A stretch of 64,000 nucleotides of DNA, taken from assembly GCA_003993805.1 (NCBI GenBank), contig RSEF01000001.1, forward strand, positions 212,744,727-212,808,726, in the 5' to 3' direction. Source of the DNA: Himantopus leucocephalus. Taxonomy: Eukaryota; Chordata; Aves; Charadriiformes; Recurvirostridae. The position numbers and the translations under genes were made by a program. Positions 1 to 11,828 of this stretch are shown here, piece after piece (the stretch's first letter is position 1; each line of letters opens with the position of its first letter). Under the pieces are notes generated by a model that was not told the DNA's origin, did not search any database, and saw nothing but the letters and a program-made list of their open reading frames with translations.

Positions 1-27
1 AAAAAAAAAAAAAAAAAAAAAAAAAAA
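1..27. repeat. Poly-A run at the window edge
   Basis: An uninterrupted run of 27 A opens the window and passes into an A/C-rich stretch (to about 45). It could be a simple repeat or the tail of an element lying outside the window. No recognisable element follows it, so nothing more can be said. Confidence 0.9.
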
Positions 28-3000
28 CCCAACAAAAAACCCCACTTGGTTTGGATAAAATTATTAAAGGATTTTTAAGAGAATGGCACTATAGACTTAA
101 AGGAGAGAAGAAAAAAAAATCAGAAAAGAAGAAAAAATATCAAGAATAGACCTTTCTCTTCCTGACAGCTTTCAGCCAGAGCTGCCCACAGGGGAGGGCC
201 CGTGGACAGAAGCCACCAGTTGGCAACGCCAAGCCCTCACTGAGGCCAGCACGGCCCCGGTTTATGGGACCCCTCTGTCTCTCATGGGGGGACCCACAGC
301 CGGGCTGGGGAGGGTCCCTCACCCAAAACTTCCCAACCAGCACCCACATTTCTGCAGCGCTTCCAAGGAGGAAGGGCTCCAGCTGCATTGGGACTATTGT
401 TAATAAACAGGAACGGCTCAGATGGCTCCCTCGGCCTGCAGCAGGCTGTGTGGGATCCTGCCATCAAGAGCAGCAGGTGTGGAGGGAGGAGGAAAGGAGA
501 AGAGGAGGTTTCTGGGCTCTGGTGGATGGGTGTCAGTCACCCCAAGGAGACCCAGCACCACCGCCATGCCTGTCCCTCCTCACAGGGGCAGGGCTTCCCA
601 GCCAGCAGGGAAGACTGCTTGTTCCTCAGAAAAATATCCCTATTCTGCGTTAATTCAATGTCGTATGCATCCCCTGTCACCCAGGGGAGTATGGTGGGTG
701 ACAGATCTCCTCAGGCAGCGGGCCAGGCTGGGTGTGCACCACCAGCCATGGCTATGGCCTGCCCTGGCCACGGCTGCAGCCACACACTCTCCCTGTGGAT
801 TTTGGAGATAGTGGAGTGGGAAAAAGGGGGTTCTCACACAACTCCAGGAATCCGGTCCTGATCCTGCTCCTCAAGATGGTGGCGCTTCTCTTTGACCAAG
901 AGTCACCATTATTAACGCACTGCGCCGATGCCCAATTGCAACAGAAAACACCACAAGAAAAATCCTGTGCCATCAATAAAGAGTATTATAACACGCAAAT
1001 ATTTGGGTCACTTTGCCTGGGAGCGTCCATGTGGGCATGGAGGGGCTGTGAGCAGGTCTGGAGCCCTCCTGCCCTTCCCCACCAAGCCCAGGCACCGCCA
1101 GCCACGCGGCGCAAGCTCCGCGGCTGACAGCCACCGTCCCAGGCAGAAATCCTCCGATTTGGCTTCAATTAAAAGAAACTACTTTGAAGACAATTCAGTC
1201 CCGGTTCCAGGAACGGCAATTTCCAGCTCCCCGTTTCAGAAATCTCTCCAAATACTGCCGGGCTCTGGCCGCTGCACAAGCTGCGCTCTTTTTAGGCTGC
1301 GGACGTTAATCAAGCTGCTCTTTATTTTTAGATTTTCTTCATAGGACTTTACGCCACAAACTCTATTAACGTTATGTCTCGGAACATCAAAGTTATTCGC
1401 AGATCAATCAAACTGACAGAAAATGTTCCTCCTGCTTCAGGAGAACTGAACTCAGCTGGCTTTTTAGTAGGAGAAGCTGAGAGAAGAAAATTTAAAAAAA
1501 AAAATATCCCAAAAGCTATAAATCAACCGATTGGACATCCTGACTATGAATGAAATTTCTCCGAGGAGGTGGGGAGGGAGCAGAGGAGCAGTTTTTCCGA
1601 GCAGTCGCCTGCGTGCACAGGTGAAGCGCTCCTCCACTTCAGGGCAGTGCCCAGCGAGGCCGGCGAGGGAGGGAGGACTTATCTCGGCATTTCCAGCCCA
1701 TTTAAAACCCCACTTTCTCTCACTCTTGTTTCCTTCCTCTGTCTCTCTCAATATACTGAATGATATCGCAGCTGCAAGAAATCTCAACCTCCACCCCCCC
1801 ACCCCCCCCAACAGGAAACTTCTAATTCACCCAGTTCAAAACGCTGAATTATTCAGCTAACACACTCTGACCCAGGGCTGCTGCCGGTATGGTGATTCCT
1901 GCTGCAGGGAAAAGGGAAGGACTGCAACTTTACATCCCACTCCAGCCACCTGTATAATCCACACCATAATCAACCTCTTCATTCTCCAGCCCTGCCCCCA
2001 GCAGGATTAAGAGAGACTGAAAATAAAAAATACAATTACTTCAAACCCTGTCTTTTCTGTTTACTGTACTGAAGTCTGCTCTTGAAAACACCCCCACTCC
2101 CTCCCTCCAAACCCAGAAAAAAGTCACAGGTCAGAAACGTGCCCTGTACAAGAGGCTGAATTTTATCCAGATTTCCTCACCTGCACTCAGAAGTACTTGA
2201 GAACCTTCTGCAATGTAGATTTTCGTTGGCACCTGGAGGCACAGGTAAACCATTAATCAGAAAAATCTACTGCTGCATATGATGGAAGGGCGAAAGAAAC
2301 CCAAACTCGTAAAATGCAAATTAAAGATTAAAGGTATGCTGTCAGCTAGTACCACAACTTCTGACTGGAAGATTCTGGCCTGATACTGTTACCAGTGATA
2401 CCTTAGATTATGTAAAAGGAAAAATATTAGACTGTTTTTTCACCCCCAAGTTTGCTTACTCTGAGCACAGAAGCAGAGCCAGCGACTCTCCCGAGCCTCA
2501 TGCAACAGCTCCGGCATCCCGGGTGAGACCTGAAACCCAGAAGTGCAGTTCCAGCTGCTATAGATATCAACAGCTGGAGTATCATCACAGGTATGCAGGG
2601 AAGTGTCAGCAGTTACAGACTGTCTGCTCAGACCAAGCCATACAGAGCCAGGCTGGCAGTAATACGACACCTTTTTCCCCTTTCAAAGCAAAAATCCAGG
2701 GCTCACTGAGTATTACTACGCACATTTATTTCTTGACATTCAGTGGGAAGTGCCACATCCTTCTGCCTTCTTTGCACCCTTCAGTGTGAGCCACTAAACA
2801 GGCTTGTGCTCTGCTACCAGAAAAAAAAAAAAAAACAAAAACAAAAACAAAAAACCAAACAAGCCCCACACGCAAAACAGCAGAAGAGGGTAAATACTAA
2901 AGACATTATCCCAATCCCTTGCTGAATTAACGGACGCTAAAATTTCACAGCAGAAAAAGGATACAAAAATTTGGCTATAGAAATCTTCCTGATTCGAATT

Positions 3001-4653
3001 CCAGGCACCGACATGTAATCAGGGTAGTCTTAAGAGTGCAAAAACTTAAACGGCAATTTTTTGTAAAAGCTAGAAACTCTGGGAAAATTCTGTCACCGGG
3101 CAAAGTAAGGTGACATTCTCCAACACTTCTCCAGCTTTACGTTTATAACGAAGGGGACTGTCCTTTACTTTACTAAGCAATCCGCAGTCCAGAACAATAC
3201 ATCCCTATTCTGAAGGTGTTAGAACTGATCTTTTGAGTTACCCTCTAACCCAGGGAAATGAACCAAAAAAGCACCAAGCAATAAGCTGTATGTTCACACA
3301 GGCAGCTCCTGGCAAAGCTCCAGGTGTGCGAAAGCATCCACCCTCACTGCCTGCACCATCCCCGCTGGGATCCTGCACCCAAGCCATCATCGCACCGCTG
3401 ACCAGTGCCCCACACCAGGACCCCAGACATCACGTCTAACTTCCCTCCGTATTTTCCACGTGGAAGAAAAACTATAGTATAGAACTTTTGGCAAACACGG
3501 ACCTTTTACTGACACAGCACCATATCTACTGATGAGGGGAGAAAAAAAAGGGGAAAAAAAAAAATCTAACTAGAGCTGTGCTTATGATTTAAAGGCCAGA
3601 AGACAAAAGTTTAATCTGTGAATATCTTTTGCCCTGTTACCAGTCAAGAATTACTGGTTCTGCCATGTCAAAACACACAGGGCTTTTGTTATGCTTTCTG
3701 AAGTGTTATATTTACACATCATGGTTATATTTTTTCTGGCTGCTTCTCTGATGCTTAAGGAATGATAAGGATTCCTTAGTGCATTAAAGGGGTTTAAAAT
3801 GCAGCGCACAGCCAAAGCAATTTGGGAAGCAATCGCTATGTTTCTAAAGTGAACTTTAATCTAGAAATGCTCATAAAAATCATATTATGGCATACGGAAA
3901 CAATAATGTTAATTAAATAATTTGCATTTACATAGCAATCGGTCCCAAGGGCCAAGCATATAGTAGCACAATTCACATGAAGTACACCACGTGCTCAGCA
4001 GCAACAGATCTTAAAGGTTTGACCTGAAGAAACCCAAGTGCATGCAACACCTCCTTTCCTTTGCGCCTTCTACCCTCAGCCCTCACACGTCCAACGGCAG
4101 CCACCACTTTTTGGCTGCCTCAGATTATCTAGCAGGACTTCCATGCTTGGTGGTCAGCTGTGTGAGAAGTATCCACACCTTTGGTACATTCTGTGTGTTG
4201 TTTTACTAAGCCATACACAAGTACGCAAGCAACAACAGGTCTTTGTGCACGAAGGAGATGCTCCACCAAGCACAAGCACCTTGCTTAACTTTCCGTGCCA
4301 GGCCCTCTTGACCTGGGTGCAGGGCTGCTCCTCTATAGGTAATGGGACTGTCCACCCTTAAGCCTTCTTTCATTTGTTCAACACACGCAAAGATAACTGT
4401 GGAGATACTTAACACCCACAAGCCAGCTCTAATTCAATATTCTTGGTCAGACAGGATTTGCACATGACAGAAATAGAATTAACCGCATTACAACAGAAAT
4501 GAACTCTTTCCAAGATCCTGCCCATTTAAAGAGCAATGCCAAACTCCTTATATTTATGTGGGTCTCTTAACAATTTAGGAAAGAATTAGTAGTGGCAAGA
4601 ACCAGAAACACTAAAAGCACGCTATTATTTTTAAATGAGGACACTGTCAAGAT
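28..4653. other. Unique non-coding sequence
   Basis: No recognisable gene or interspersed repeat. 250-1130 is moderately GC-rich with overlapping short open frames in several frames on both strands, the pattern of stop-poor GC-rich sequence rather than coding. 1140-1390 and 3770-3960 are AT-rich with many TAAT-type homeodomain cores and two exact POU octamers (2314-2321, 3920-3927). They look enhancer-like by composition only. An A-rich simple stretch lies at 2820-2857. Confidence 0.5.
2820..2857. repeat. A-rich simple repeat, A-run then CAAAAA units
   Basis: About 15 consecutive A are followed by several CAAAAA units. It is one of several A-rich/C-interrupted tracts on the + strand of the left half. 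Confidence 0.85.
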
Positions 4654-4662
4654 AAAAAAAAA

Positions 4663-4693
<31 letters not shown>

Positions 4694-4694
4694 A
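4654..4694. repeat. Compound (A)n(TA)n(CA)n microsatellite
   Basis: Ten A, then about six TA units, then about nine CA units. A standard vertebrate compound microsatellite, likely length-polymorphic. Confidence 0.92.
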
Positions 4695-4968
4695 ACTTTA
4701 AAAGAATGTAGACAACCCAACTACATTTGCGTTTTTTGTTAGATTTTCTGCCCCATTTATTAGCTCTGTCGGGGAAGCAGCACTAGCTAATTTCATTATT
4801 TGTTCTCAGCCAATTTGACTTTTTGGCATCCTTCCTATGCCCTAACAGAGTTGCTCTGTTTCCAAAGAAGGGAAAACAGCCATTGCATTACTGGAGATCG
4901 GATAGTTTTTCCCAAGTCCACTCTAGCTTCTTGGGAGGAAAGCGTCCCATCAGCAGCAGGCACTGGCA

Positions 4969-5024
4969 CCTGCAATGCCACCTCCAGCCTGGACACNCCT
5001 GCAATGCCACCTCCAGCCTGGACA
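4969..5024. repeat. Two 27-bp direct repeats separated by an N
   Basis: The same 27 bases occur at 4969-4995 and 4998-5024, with a C and one N (4997) between. Either this is a two-copy minisatellite or a longer array that the assembler collapsed at the N. Small open frames crossing it on both strands have no protein-like features. Confidence 0.85.
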
Positions 5025-5649
5025 AGAGCAGGACATGCATTGGGAAAGCTCTCTGGAGCTGGAGCTGCTGGATGAGTGAAAAAAACCAAACAACAAAAAA
5101 AAAACCCAAGTGATCTGCAAGACTGGAAAGTGTCTTGGTAAATAAGAAGGACCAAGAAGTGGAAGTACCTAGGCAACATTTCAAATTGGAACTTGGTTCT
5201 CAGAGATGATTTTGTGCCGTGGGATGGCAACCCTCGTTTCCCATGGAGGCTGGAGTCACAAGCCTTTGCTGGGGGAACATCTCCAGTCCTCACCTTCTTC
5301 TGGCTGCTACACAAACACACCACTCACACAAAGGGGCAAAATGAGACACCTGCAGGCTTTCCTTGTAAGTGGGCACTTGACACTGCATGAAGCTGAAAGA
5401 CTTCAGCTAGCTCCACATAGGTGTAGCTTTGATCCAAATCACCCAGTTCAACCACATTAAATCAAAAGGATGTTTTAAGTAATGCAGATCTTCATAAGCC
5501 TGAAGATCCCAATCTTTCGTAAGACGCTCCTTTATCAGGTCTATCTTGCCTCTTTGTTTCCGGCAAAAAAAAAGCCCCCAAACCCTAAAAACAAAATAAA
5601 GGATAAAGAACTAATAAAAGGTAGGCCTAATCTAAGTCCCACAAGTTTC

Positions 5650-6080
5650 AAAGGGATTTGCATATGGCCCAGTGCTGCCATAGTATTTTTCACATCTGTG
5701 GGGCATTAAAGGAAATAACCAAATCTTGAAATTAAAGTTGGGTGTCCCTCGTGGCACTGCTGAGGAACTAAGCCTTTTTCCTTGCCCCTTCATTTTCTTT
5801 TCATCTTCAATTTTGTTTGCCACTGCTAACTTAATATACAGGAGTTAATTTCTTTCCTGACTCGAGGTATCACTAGGGGAATATTGTGTGTTACTGTGGC
5901 GGCTGGAAGTCATTACATCTATATAAAAATTAACCTGTGGCACTACTCTAATCTTTTTTTTTCTTTTCTTTTTTCTTTTTTTTATTTATACAAAAGCACC
6001 TGTCTTATTAATACTGGAGTTGGAGCAATTGCTAATGCAAATAACTGAACTCTAACTACATTAAATATGCAAATACAAAC
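5650..6080. promoter_or_regulatory. AT-rich block with three POU octamers, enhancer-like
   Basis: Exact octamers lie at 5656-5663 (ATTTGCAT), 6035-6042 and 6067-6074 (both ATGCAAAT). The last two are in the same orientation with starts 32 bp apart, about three helical turns. The block also carries homeodomain-like TAAT cores and a T-rich tract at 5949-5992. Octamers are bound by POU-family factors in vertebrates. That this block is an enhancer is inference from motif spacing and composition. Confidence 0.25.
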
Positions 6081-6480
6081 CCCTAAGCATTTCCCTAAAT
6101 CAATATAAATAAGATCCTAGTCCTTGAGCTGCAGATGTATGAGATATCCTACAGCAATGTAGTGTGCACCAAGAAGAGATTGGTTTTCCATCCCACCCAC
6201 CTTCGTGATAAACTTTTCATATGAAATCAAACCTCCTGTTTAAGCCAACCTCACAAGCAAAAGGGAAACTAGTGTTTATATTTCAGAAACGGATATAAGA
6301 CTAAGCCCTTAAGGAAACAAGTTAAATGGACTGAAAAAGAAGAAATGATGGACAGAAAACAATTGAAGAATACACTGAATGTAGTGGCTACATAAATTCA
6401 CATTCAACCCAGTAATCCTTAAACTCCTCATTTCTGAAATGAACTCTTCCATGCTCAAATACATACCAGGTNGGGTCAAC

Positions 6481-6496
6481 GGGGGGGGGGGGGGGC
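6481..6496. repeat. Poly-G run of 16 beside a single N
   Basis: Sixteen consecutive G, with an N at 6472. Long G homopolymers are error-prone in sequencing, so both the length and the nearby base are doubtful. Confidence 0.85.
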
Positions 6497-9165
6497 TAAA
6501 TCACCACACCTGCCAAAGCTAGCTTACCAGAGTATTTTTATATATAACACTCTTCTTCCAGAAGTGTTTCAAGTATGTCTATACTATTTTCCTAGATGTT
6601 TACTGCACACAAGCAGCAGGGAAAATTAGCCTGTGCTGAGCTCCATGCTGCCATCGCTAGATTGCAGCTAGTGCCCAACGTATCATTTAAAGCTGAGGTG
6701 TTTCTACACTGCAGTGTATTTTTGGGGCTGCTGTAGTCGTAGGTGTGAGGTCACCCAGGAAAGAAACAAAACTTTCAGGCATGTGCTCATCGCAGAACTG
6801 TGTAAGAGTCTATCCAGCCGTGGTCAATTCAGAACCAGTTCATCTGTTCTAGAGACACAAAAGGCACAAAAGCTCATTTTTCAAGATTCAGTGCCCATAA
6901 GAGATCTTATCAAGAAGCTTGGCATGAAGAGATGCTCTGCATTTTCACCTCCTCTGACACCAAAAATGTACATGATGATGTCAGAGCATGGACAGCAAAA
7001 ATGTAACAAAAGAAACCCCTCAAACATGCTGGAAACAGAACACGTTCTGTATGTTAACAAATTATATATGGTGCCGTCCTTAAGGACAATAGCAAACCTC
7101 CTAATCTGCAGCACACTGCAGTTTCCCACAAAAATATGTTTAAACCAACACCAAGGAGCTGAACCGCTTTTAATTGGGAAGGGATTACTCTCACTTAAAA
7201 TTAATCCATCTGAATACTAGTCTTGGGGAAGGCTCCCACCCTCATCAGTGGAAAGCAACCAGCATCTTAGCAAGGCAAGGCGGCCCATCCCAAAAGAGAC
7301 ACCTCAAAAGATGGGACAAACCACTGCTGGGTACCAACCTTCTCTCTCCACAAGCTACAGAGGAGGGAGGACAGAGTGCTTGGCTCACGCTACACTCCCA
7401 GCTCGTGAATGCTGATGTTCAGCAAGATGAAGCCCAGCCTGGTGGACAAGTGCTGCCCACTGCAGCAGCAGGCAGGACAGCACTGCTCTCCGTATAGCTA
7501 GTATTGACCCTGGCGGGAAAAATTAAGCCCTGGGTCACTGGGGGGCAGCTAAATGTTTTACAAAAAAGGGACATAATTAAAAGCACAGCTGTGCAAGAAT
7601 GTGAGGAAAGCAAAGGTGGGAAATTACAGTGTGATTCTGACTGCTCTTGTGTATTTTGCTACACTGAGACTAAAGGGCAGGTCACTTCCCTGCCAGCTCT
7701 CAGAGAGGGATATGTATTTACCAAGGCAGTTACACAGAGCGAGTTACAGCTGGGAATGTAACGCACTACCAGTCACCACCTTGGGTTCCCCTCTGAAAGC
7801 CTGAAGAGTTACCTGACACTTAGAAACTGCAACACACACATTTGCCAGCCCTGCGCTCCCTTCTCCTGCATCCTCCTTCACTGTCCGCTGAGCTCACTTG
7901 CGCAGACTTGTACTCTTCTTAAACTGGAAACTCCTCTGCCCAGGGAGCACATCCCTCTCCTCTGAGCATGGCGTGACTAACACAACCTGTAACAGTGCCC
8001 AAAACCAAATTTAAGTGCAACCCAAAGGACATCTCTACACCAGACCTGCAGGGAGACGAGACCGCAGCCCCAGGCAGCAGGGCAGGAGGCAGCTCTTCAT
8101 CAAGAGCCGAGCGGAGATGCTGGTGTCCGGCCCTGGGGAGGGACAGGGTGGTTCGGTCAGGGCTATAGGCCATGCTTCAGACCTGGCCCCCTTCCCTCTG
8201 GTTTGGCATATGGCTAGAAGGGAGCTTGCAGCAGCCTGCCATCACAAGCCTTCAACAGTCCAAAATGCATCCTTGCCGTTCTCCTCTAATGCAACAGCGT
8301 TATTGTTATCCTTTATAAATGAAAGCGATCAGGCAGCAGTTCAATACTATAGATTTTTTTTCTTTTTCTTAATTTCACAGGACCAAGATTTTACATACTT
8401 TACTTCAGCTAAAGCTCTGACTCATTCCCTGTCCCGGGCATCTCTACTGCAGCAGATGAGAAATCAAACACTGCAGCGCCTAAGTACCTTGAGTCTGAAG
8501 TTGAACCTGGCTGCTTTCTTCTCCTAAAGCTATTTCCAAAGCAGCTCAACAAGTGGGAACTTTTAAATGTATTTAATTTTTTGCATCCTCCCCAACTCTA
8601 CCTCCCTTGAAAAATATGATCGTTTACAAAGACCTCTAGAGATCCCATCTTTTGATTTATTGGAATAATACTGTAGTGCAAAAGTACAGTGTCAGAATTT
8701 GGGGATATGAAAAATGATACAACTTCTGTTCCACCGACTCTCCCTTTCCTGTAATAAACTACTATTGCACTACCCGAAGATAATAAGACAGTTTTTTTTC
8801 CCTCTATTCAAACTATTCAGTATCCATCCAGAAAAACTGAACTAGATACCTCTTTTTACTATTGTTGTTTGGCATCTTTCATACTGGCACAAAACCTGGT
8901 GAATTCCAAAGCATTTCTTAGGTTTCATCACTCAAGTTGCCATTAGCATAATTTTGATCACCACATAAACTATTTATTTATTTATTTTTGCTAGATCAGG
9001 TCCAGTTATTGCACTCGTCAACCTCTCAGGCAGCAAGGTTGCTACTGCTTGGACCCAGCAAAGAGGTAAAGTTAAGTGAAGCATGGACCACCATGAATGG
9101 TGGGGAAGACAATTTTTGTTACAACCTGACAGTACCGGATTTACTTAGGAATGATGCTTAACCAA

Positions 9166-9215
9166 GAAACAGTTTATTAACTCTAGTTAATAACAGAAAC
9201 AGCTTATTAACTCTA
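9166..9215. repeat. Imperfect tandem duplication, period 30 bp
   Basis: A 20-base segment at 9166-9185 recurs at 9196-9215 with one mismatch, ten bases apart. Confidence 0.8.
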
Positions 9216-9557
9216 TTGTCAAAGACACAGAAATTCAGTTTCTAGTAACGACTTCATTGCAATCTGTGGTTCTTCATCATTTCAGAATAGGCAGCCATCA
9301 GATTCTACATAAACTATCCCACAAAAGTATTGTAGACTGTGGCATCCATTGCATGAAATTCTACTTTGACAGCTTACAGAAAGCTGTGATGAAGTCTTGT
9401 CTTTTCCCCTCCCTGGTTTTGACACAAGCTAAAGATTTCTGATGTTGGGGTTCAAAACGAAGCTATCCTGTTTAGAAAATGGGAGCCCCTGTTCAGACAC
9501 CAAATCTGCAACATTAGCATCTTCTCTTGCTTTCCCTGTCACACACACCTGACTTAC

Positions 9558-9654
9558 GGGCTGCTTAGCTGGGTCCATAACAACCAGTCCTTGTGCGTCC
9601 ATACACACCTGTGCAGCTGGACTGGCGTTGGCTGGAAATGAGACTTCAGTTCCA
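9558..9654 (-). other. Candidate exon (splice sites only), low confidence
   Basis: On the - strand a strong polypyrimidine acceptor (TTTTTGTTTTCAG) ends at 9655 and a GTAAGT donor begins at 9557, giving a 97-nt segment. It lies inside a 113-codon - strand open frame (9429-9770) that I do not recognise. Its open frame is not phase-compatible with the upstream candidate exon at 9851-9919, so the two need not belong together. No homology claim is made. Confidence 0.2.
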
Positions 9655-9850
9655 CTGAAAACAAAAACATTCCCTTTCTCCCCAGAAAAAGCAAGCCAAG
9701 AACCGGCCCAGCTCAGAGCACAATCCAACAGAACAAGAGACATCAAGTGCACATGGTGGGCTGAATCCACCTTGGAAGGCTTACAGGCACAAGAAAATTA
9801 AGCAAACCAAAAAAGGTTAACCTTCGAGTTCTTAGTACACCAGTACTTAC

Positions 9851-9919
9851 AATTTCAATGAATGTGCAACACGTAGGATGTATTAACTTCCTTTTTCTCT
9901 CTAAAAACGACCTGTCAGT
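9851..9919 (-). other. Candidate 69-nt exon (splice sites and open frame)
   Basis: On the - strand an acceptor (CTGCTGTTTTTATCAG) precedes 69 nt that stay open for 23 codons, followed by a consensus donor (ATT then GTAAGT at 9850-9845). Its length is a multiple of three. The encoded residues are not recognised. It fits the inferred leftward transcription of the left half, but splice-like sites also occur by chance. Confidence 0.22.
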
Positions 9920-10151
9920 CTGATAAAAACAGCAGTATTTGTATTCAGTTCTACCTTTCAGCATGCAAAAGGTGGAAAAATGGGGAAAAAAAACCCAAAC
10001 AGAACAGACTGCCCTTCTTTTTGCAAAATCCCACAAAGCTCCCTCCAGGCCACGGAGACGGCAGTTTGTGCAGCCAGTGCCCACCAACACTGAGGGTCCC
10101 TGGCCCCTGGCTCACAAGGGAGACCCTCTGATGCTCTTTCTGGTCTCCATA

Positions 10152-10308
10152 TGGAGGCGTGGGTCCCCATCCCTGGAAGAGTTCAAGGCCAGGTTGGATA
10201 GGGCTTTGAGCAACCTGGTCTACTGGAAGGTGTCCCTGCCCACGGGTCGGAACTACATGATCTTTAAGGTTCCTTCCAACCTAAACCATTCTATGATTCT
10301 ATGATTCT
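10152..10308 (+). mobile_element. CR1 retrotransposon fragment, 3' end
   Basis: Matches the CR1 3' region. It starts in the end of ORF2 (the segment reading CCCTGGAAGAGTTCAAGGCC), then the CR1 3' UTR with a CCTTCCAACC-type motif, and ends in tandem copies of the 3' octamer ATTCTATG. Severely 5'-truncated, as is usual for CR1, which integrates by target-primed reverse transcription without a poly-A tail. Confidence 0.93.
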
Positions 10309-10555
10309 GGATGCAAGAAGCAGCAAACCAAAGCAATGCCTGGGTCATGACTGAAGGAGCACCATGCTGCTTGCCAGGTGCAGCTTGTTTTGGTGCTGCT
10401 GCCCAACTGTCAGGGAAGGTCGGGGTACACAGCTTTATTTCACTGCAGAAATGCTTTTACCTTTATGGCACCGAAGTTTCACAGAGGAACCAACTAGAAG
10501 GCAGTGATGGCTCAGAAATTAAAGACCTCATGGTCTACATTTAAGATCCAATGAA

Positions 10556-10990
10556 GATGATCAGGAGACTGGAGCACTTCTCATGAGGAAAGGCTGACAG
10601 ACCTGGGTCTGTTTAGTCTGGAGGAGAGAAGACTGAGAGGGGATCTGAACAATGCTGATCAATATCTAAAGGGCAGGTGTCAAGAGGATGGGGCCAGACT
10701 CTTTTCAGTGGTGCCCAGTGACAGGACAAGGGGCAACAGACACAAACTGGAACACAGGAAATTCCATGTCAACATGAGGAAAAACTTGTTTCCTTTGAGG
10801 GTGGCAGAGCACTGGAACAGGCTGCCCAGAGAGGCTGTGGAGTCTCCTTCTCTGAAGATACTCAAACCTGCCTGGACACGATCCTGTGCAACTTGCTCTA
10901 GGTGAACCTGCTTTGGCAGGGGGGTTGGACTAGATGGCCTCCCGAGGTCCCTTCCAACCCCGACCATTCTGTGATTCTGTAATTCTGTAA
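10556..10990 (+). mobile_element. CR1 retrotransposon fragment (second subfamily)
   Basis: About 435 bp of a CR1 3' end: the C-terminal part of ORF2 (a block beginning [10 protein letters not shown] near 10727) with the stop after it, the 3' UTR, and terminal ATTCTGTG/ATTCTGTA octamers. Its 3' UTR (with a GGTGAACCTGCTTTGGCAGG segment) differs from the 10152-10308 copy, so it belongs to another subfamily. The reading frame is broken by substitutions. The two copies lie in the same orientation about 250 bp apart. Confidence 0.93.
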
Positions 10991-11707
10991 TCCAAAAGAC
11001 CCTACCACACAAAATTACTAGTGGCTTTGACAAATCATGCATAAAATGCAGGAGCTCCTGGTGGGAACAGAAAGCACTGAGTTCAGAGTGGAGATCTTGG
11101 GTGACCCTTATCCAGGGGTTTTATGCTCTTTCCTTTTGTTGGGTGATTTCAGCCTGGAGGCTTGCAACATCACTTGTGTGGGGAAAGGTCATTGCCAAGT
11201 GGTAGCTAAGCAACAGCTGAAGAGTTGTGGCAGTCAGAAAAAGCCACAATGTTTTGTTTTGTTTAAGTTAACTTTTTAAGAAGTGATGTACAGTCCTCAG
11301 AACAGCCAGTGACATCCCCCACAGGAAGCCACTTAAGGTGATTTCTTTTTATTTCTTAAGTAGTTTGCATATTTGAGCCAAATGAAGCTAGGATCTAATC
11401 TGGAAAAATACAGAATAAACATAGAAGAGCTACTTGAATTTCTACGTGATCATGTTTTATATTACATCAAAAATTCCAGCTTCCAAAACACAATACTGGA
11501 AGGCCAGTGCTGTCGCTTGGAGGAGAGCCTGCTCTGTGTGCCCTTCTGTGCCACTTTGCAGTCTCCATCTGCTCCGGCCGAGACAAGGAACAACGCAGTC
11601 TGGCTGCTGCTGGCACTGCACAGGTGGCATGCTCAGGGGCACCGGCCCCAAACCCTTCCACACCATGGAGCACAGGTCAGCGTGGCTGGAGATTCTCCAC
11701 CCTGATG
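10991..11707. other. Unique non-coding sequence
   Basis: Between two CR1 copies. Overlapping open frames on both strands near 11430-11710 (68 to 110 codons) shadow one another and show no recognisable domain. Nothing supportable here. Confidence 0.5.
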
Positions 11708-11828
11708 CATAGAATCATAGAATGGTTTAGGTTGGAAGGGACCTTAAAGATCACCTAGTCCCAACTCCCCTCCCATGGGCAGGGACACCTCCCACTGGAC
11801 CAGGTTGCTTAAAGCCCCGTGCAGCCCC
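11708..11828 (-). mobile_element. CR1 fragment, 3' end, reverse orientation
   Basis: Begins with the reverse complement of the CR1 3' octamer array (ATCATAGAATGG), followed by the 3' UTR (GGTTGGAAGGGACC) and the segment reading GGGCAGGGACACCTCCCACT. Only about 120 bp remain before similarity is lost. Confidence 0.93.

Larger units (their letters stand above)
6497..10151. other. Unique sequence with two long orphan open frames
   Basis: Two + strand open frames stand out by length: 6714-7220 (168 codons from ATG) and 8015-8527 (170 codons). Neither protein resembles a family I know. The second runs through a T-rich tract giving a run of Phe and contains a splice-acceptor-like site mid-frame, which argues against coding. 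The first lies in AT-rich DNA, where such a length is mildly unexpected. A 30-bp-period duplication sits at 9166-9215 and candidate - strand exons lie between 9558 and 9919. Confidence 0.35.

Noticed and set aside
4835..5323. 162-codon - strand frame
   Set aside because: It crosses the duplicated 27-mers and an N, and its composition reflects local Pro/Ala-coding repeats. The true sequence is uncertain.
8015..8527. 170-codon + strand open frame
   Set aside because: It includes a Phe run from a T tract and an acceptor-like site in the middle, has no recognisable domain, and its length is near the chance maximum for 64 kb.
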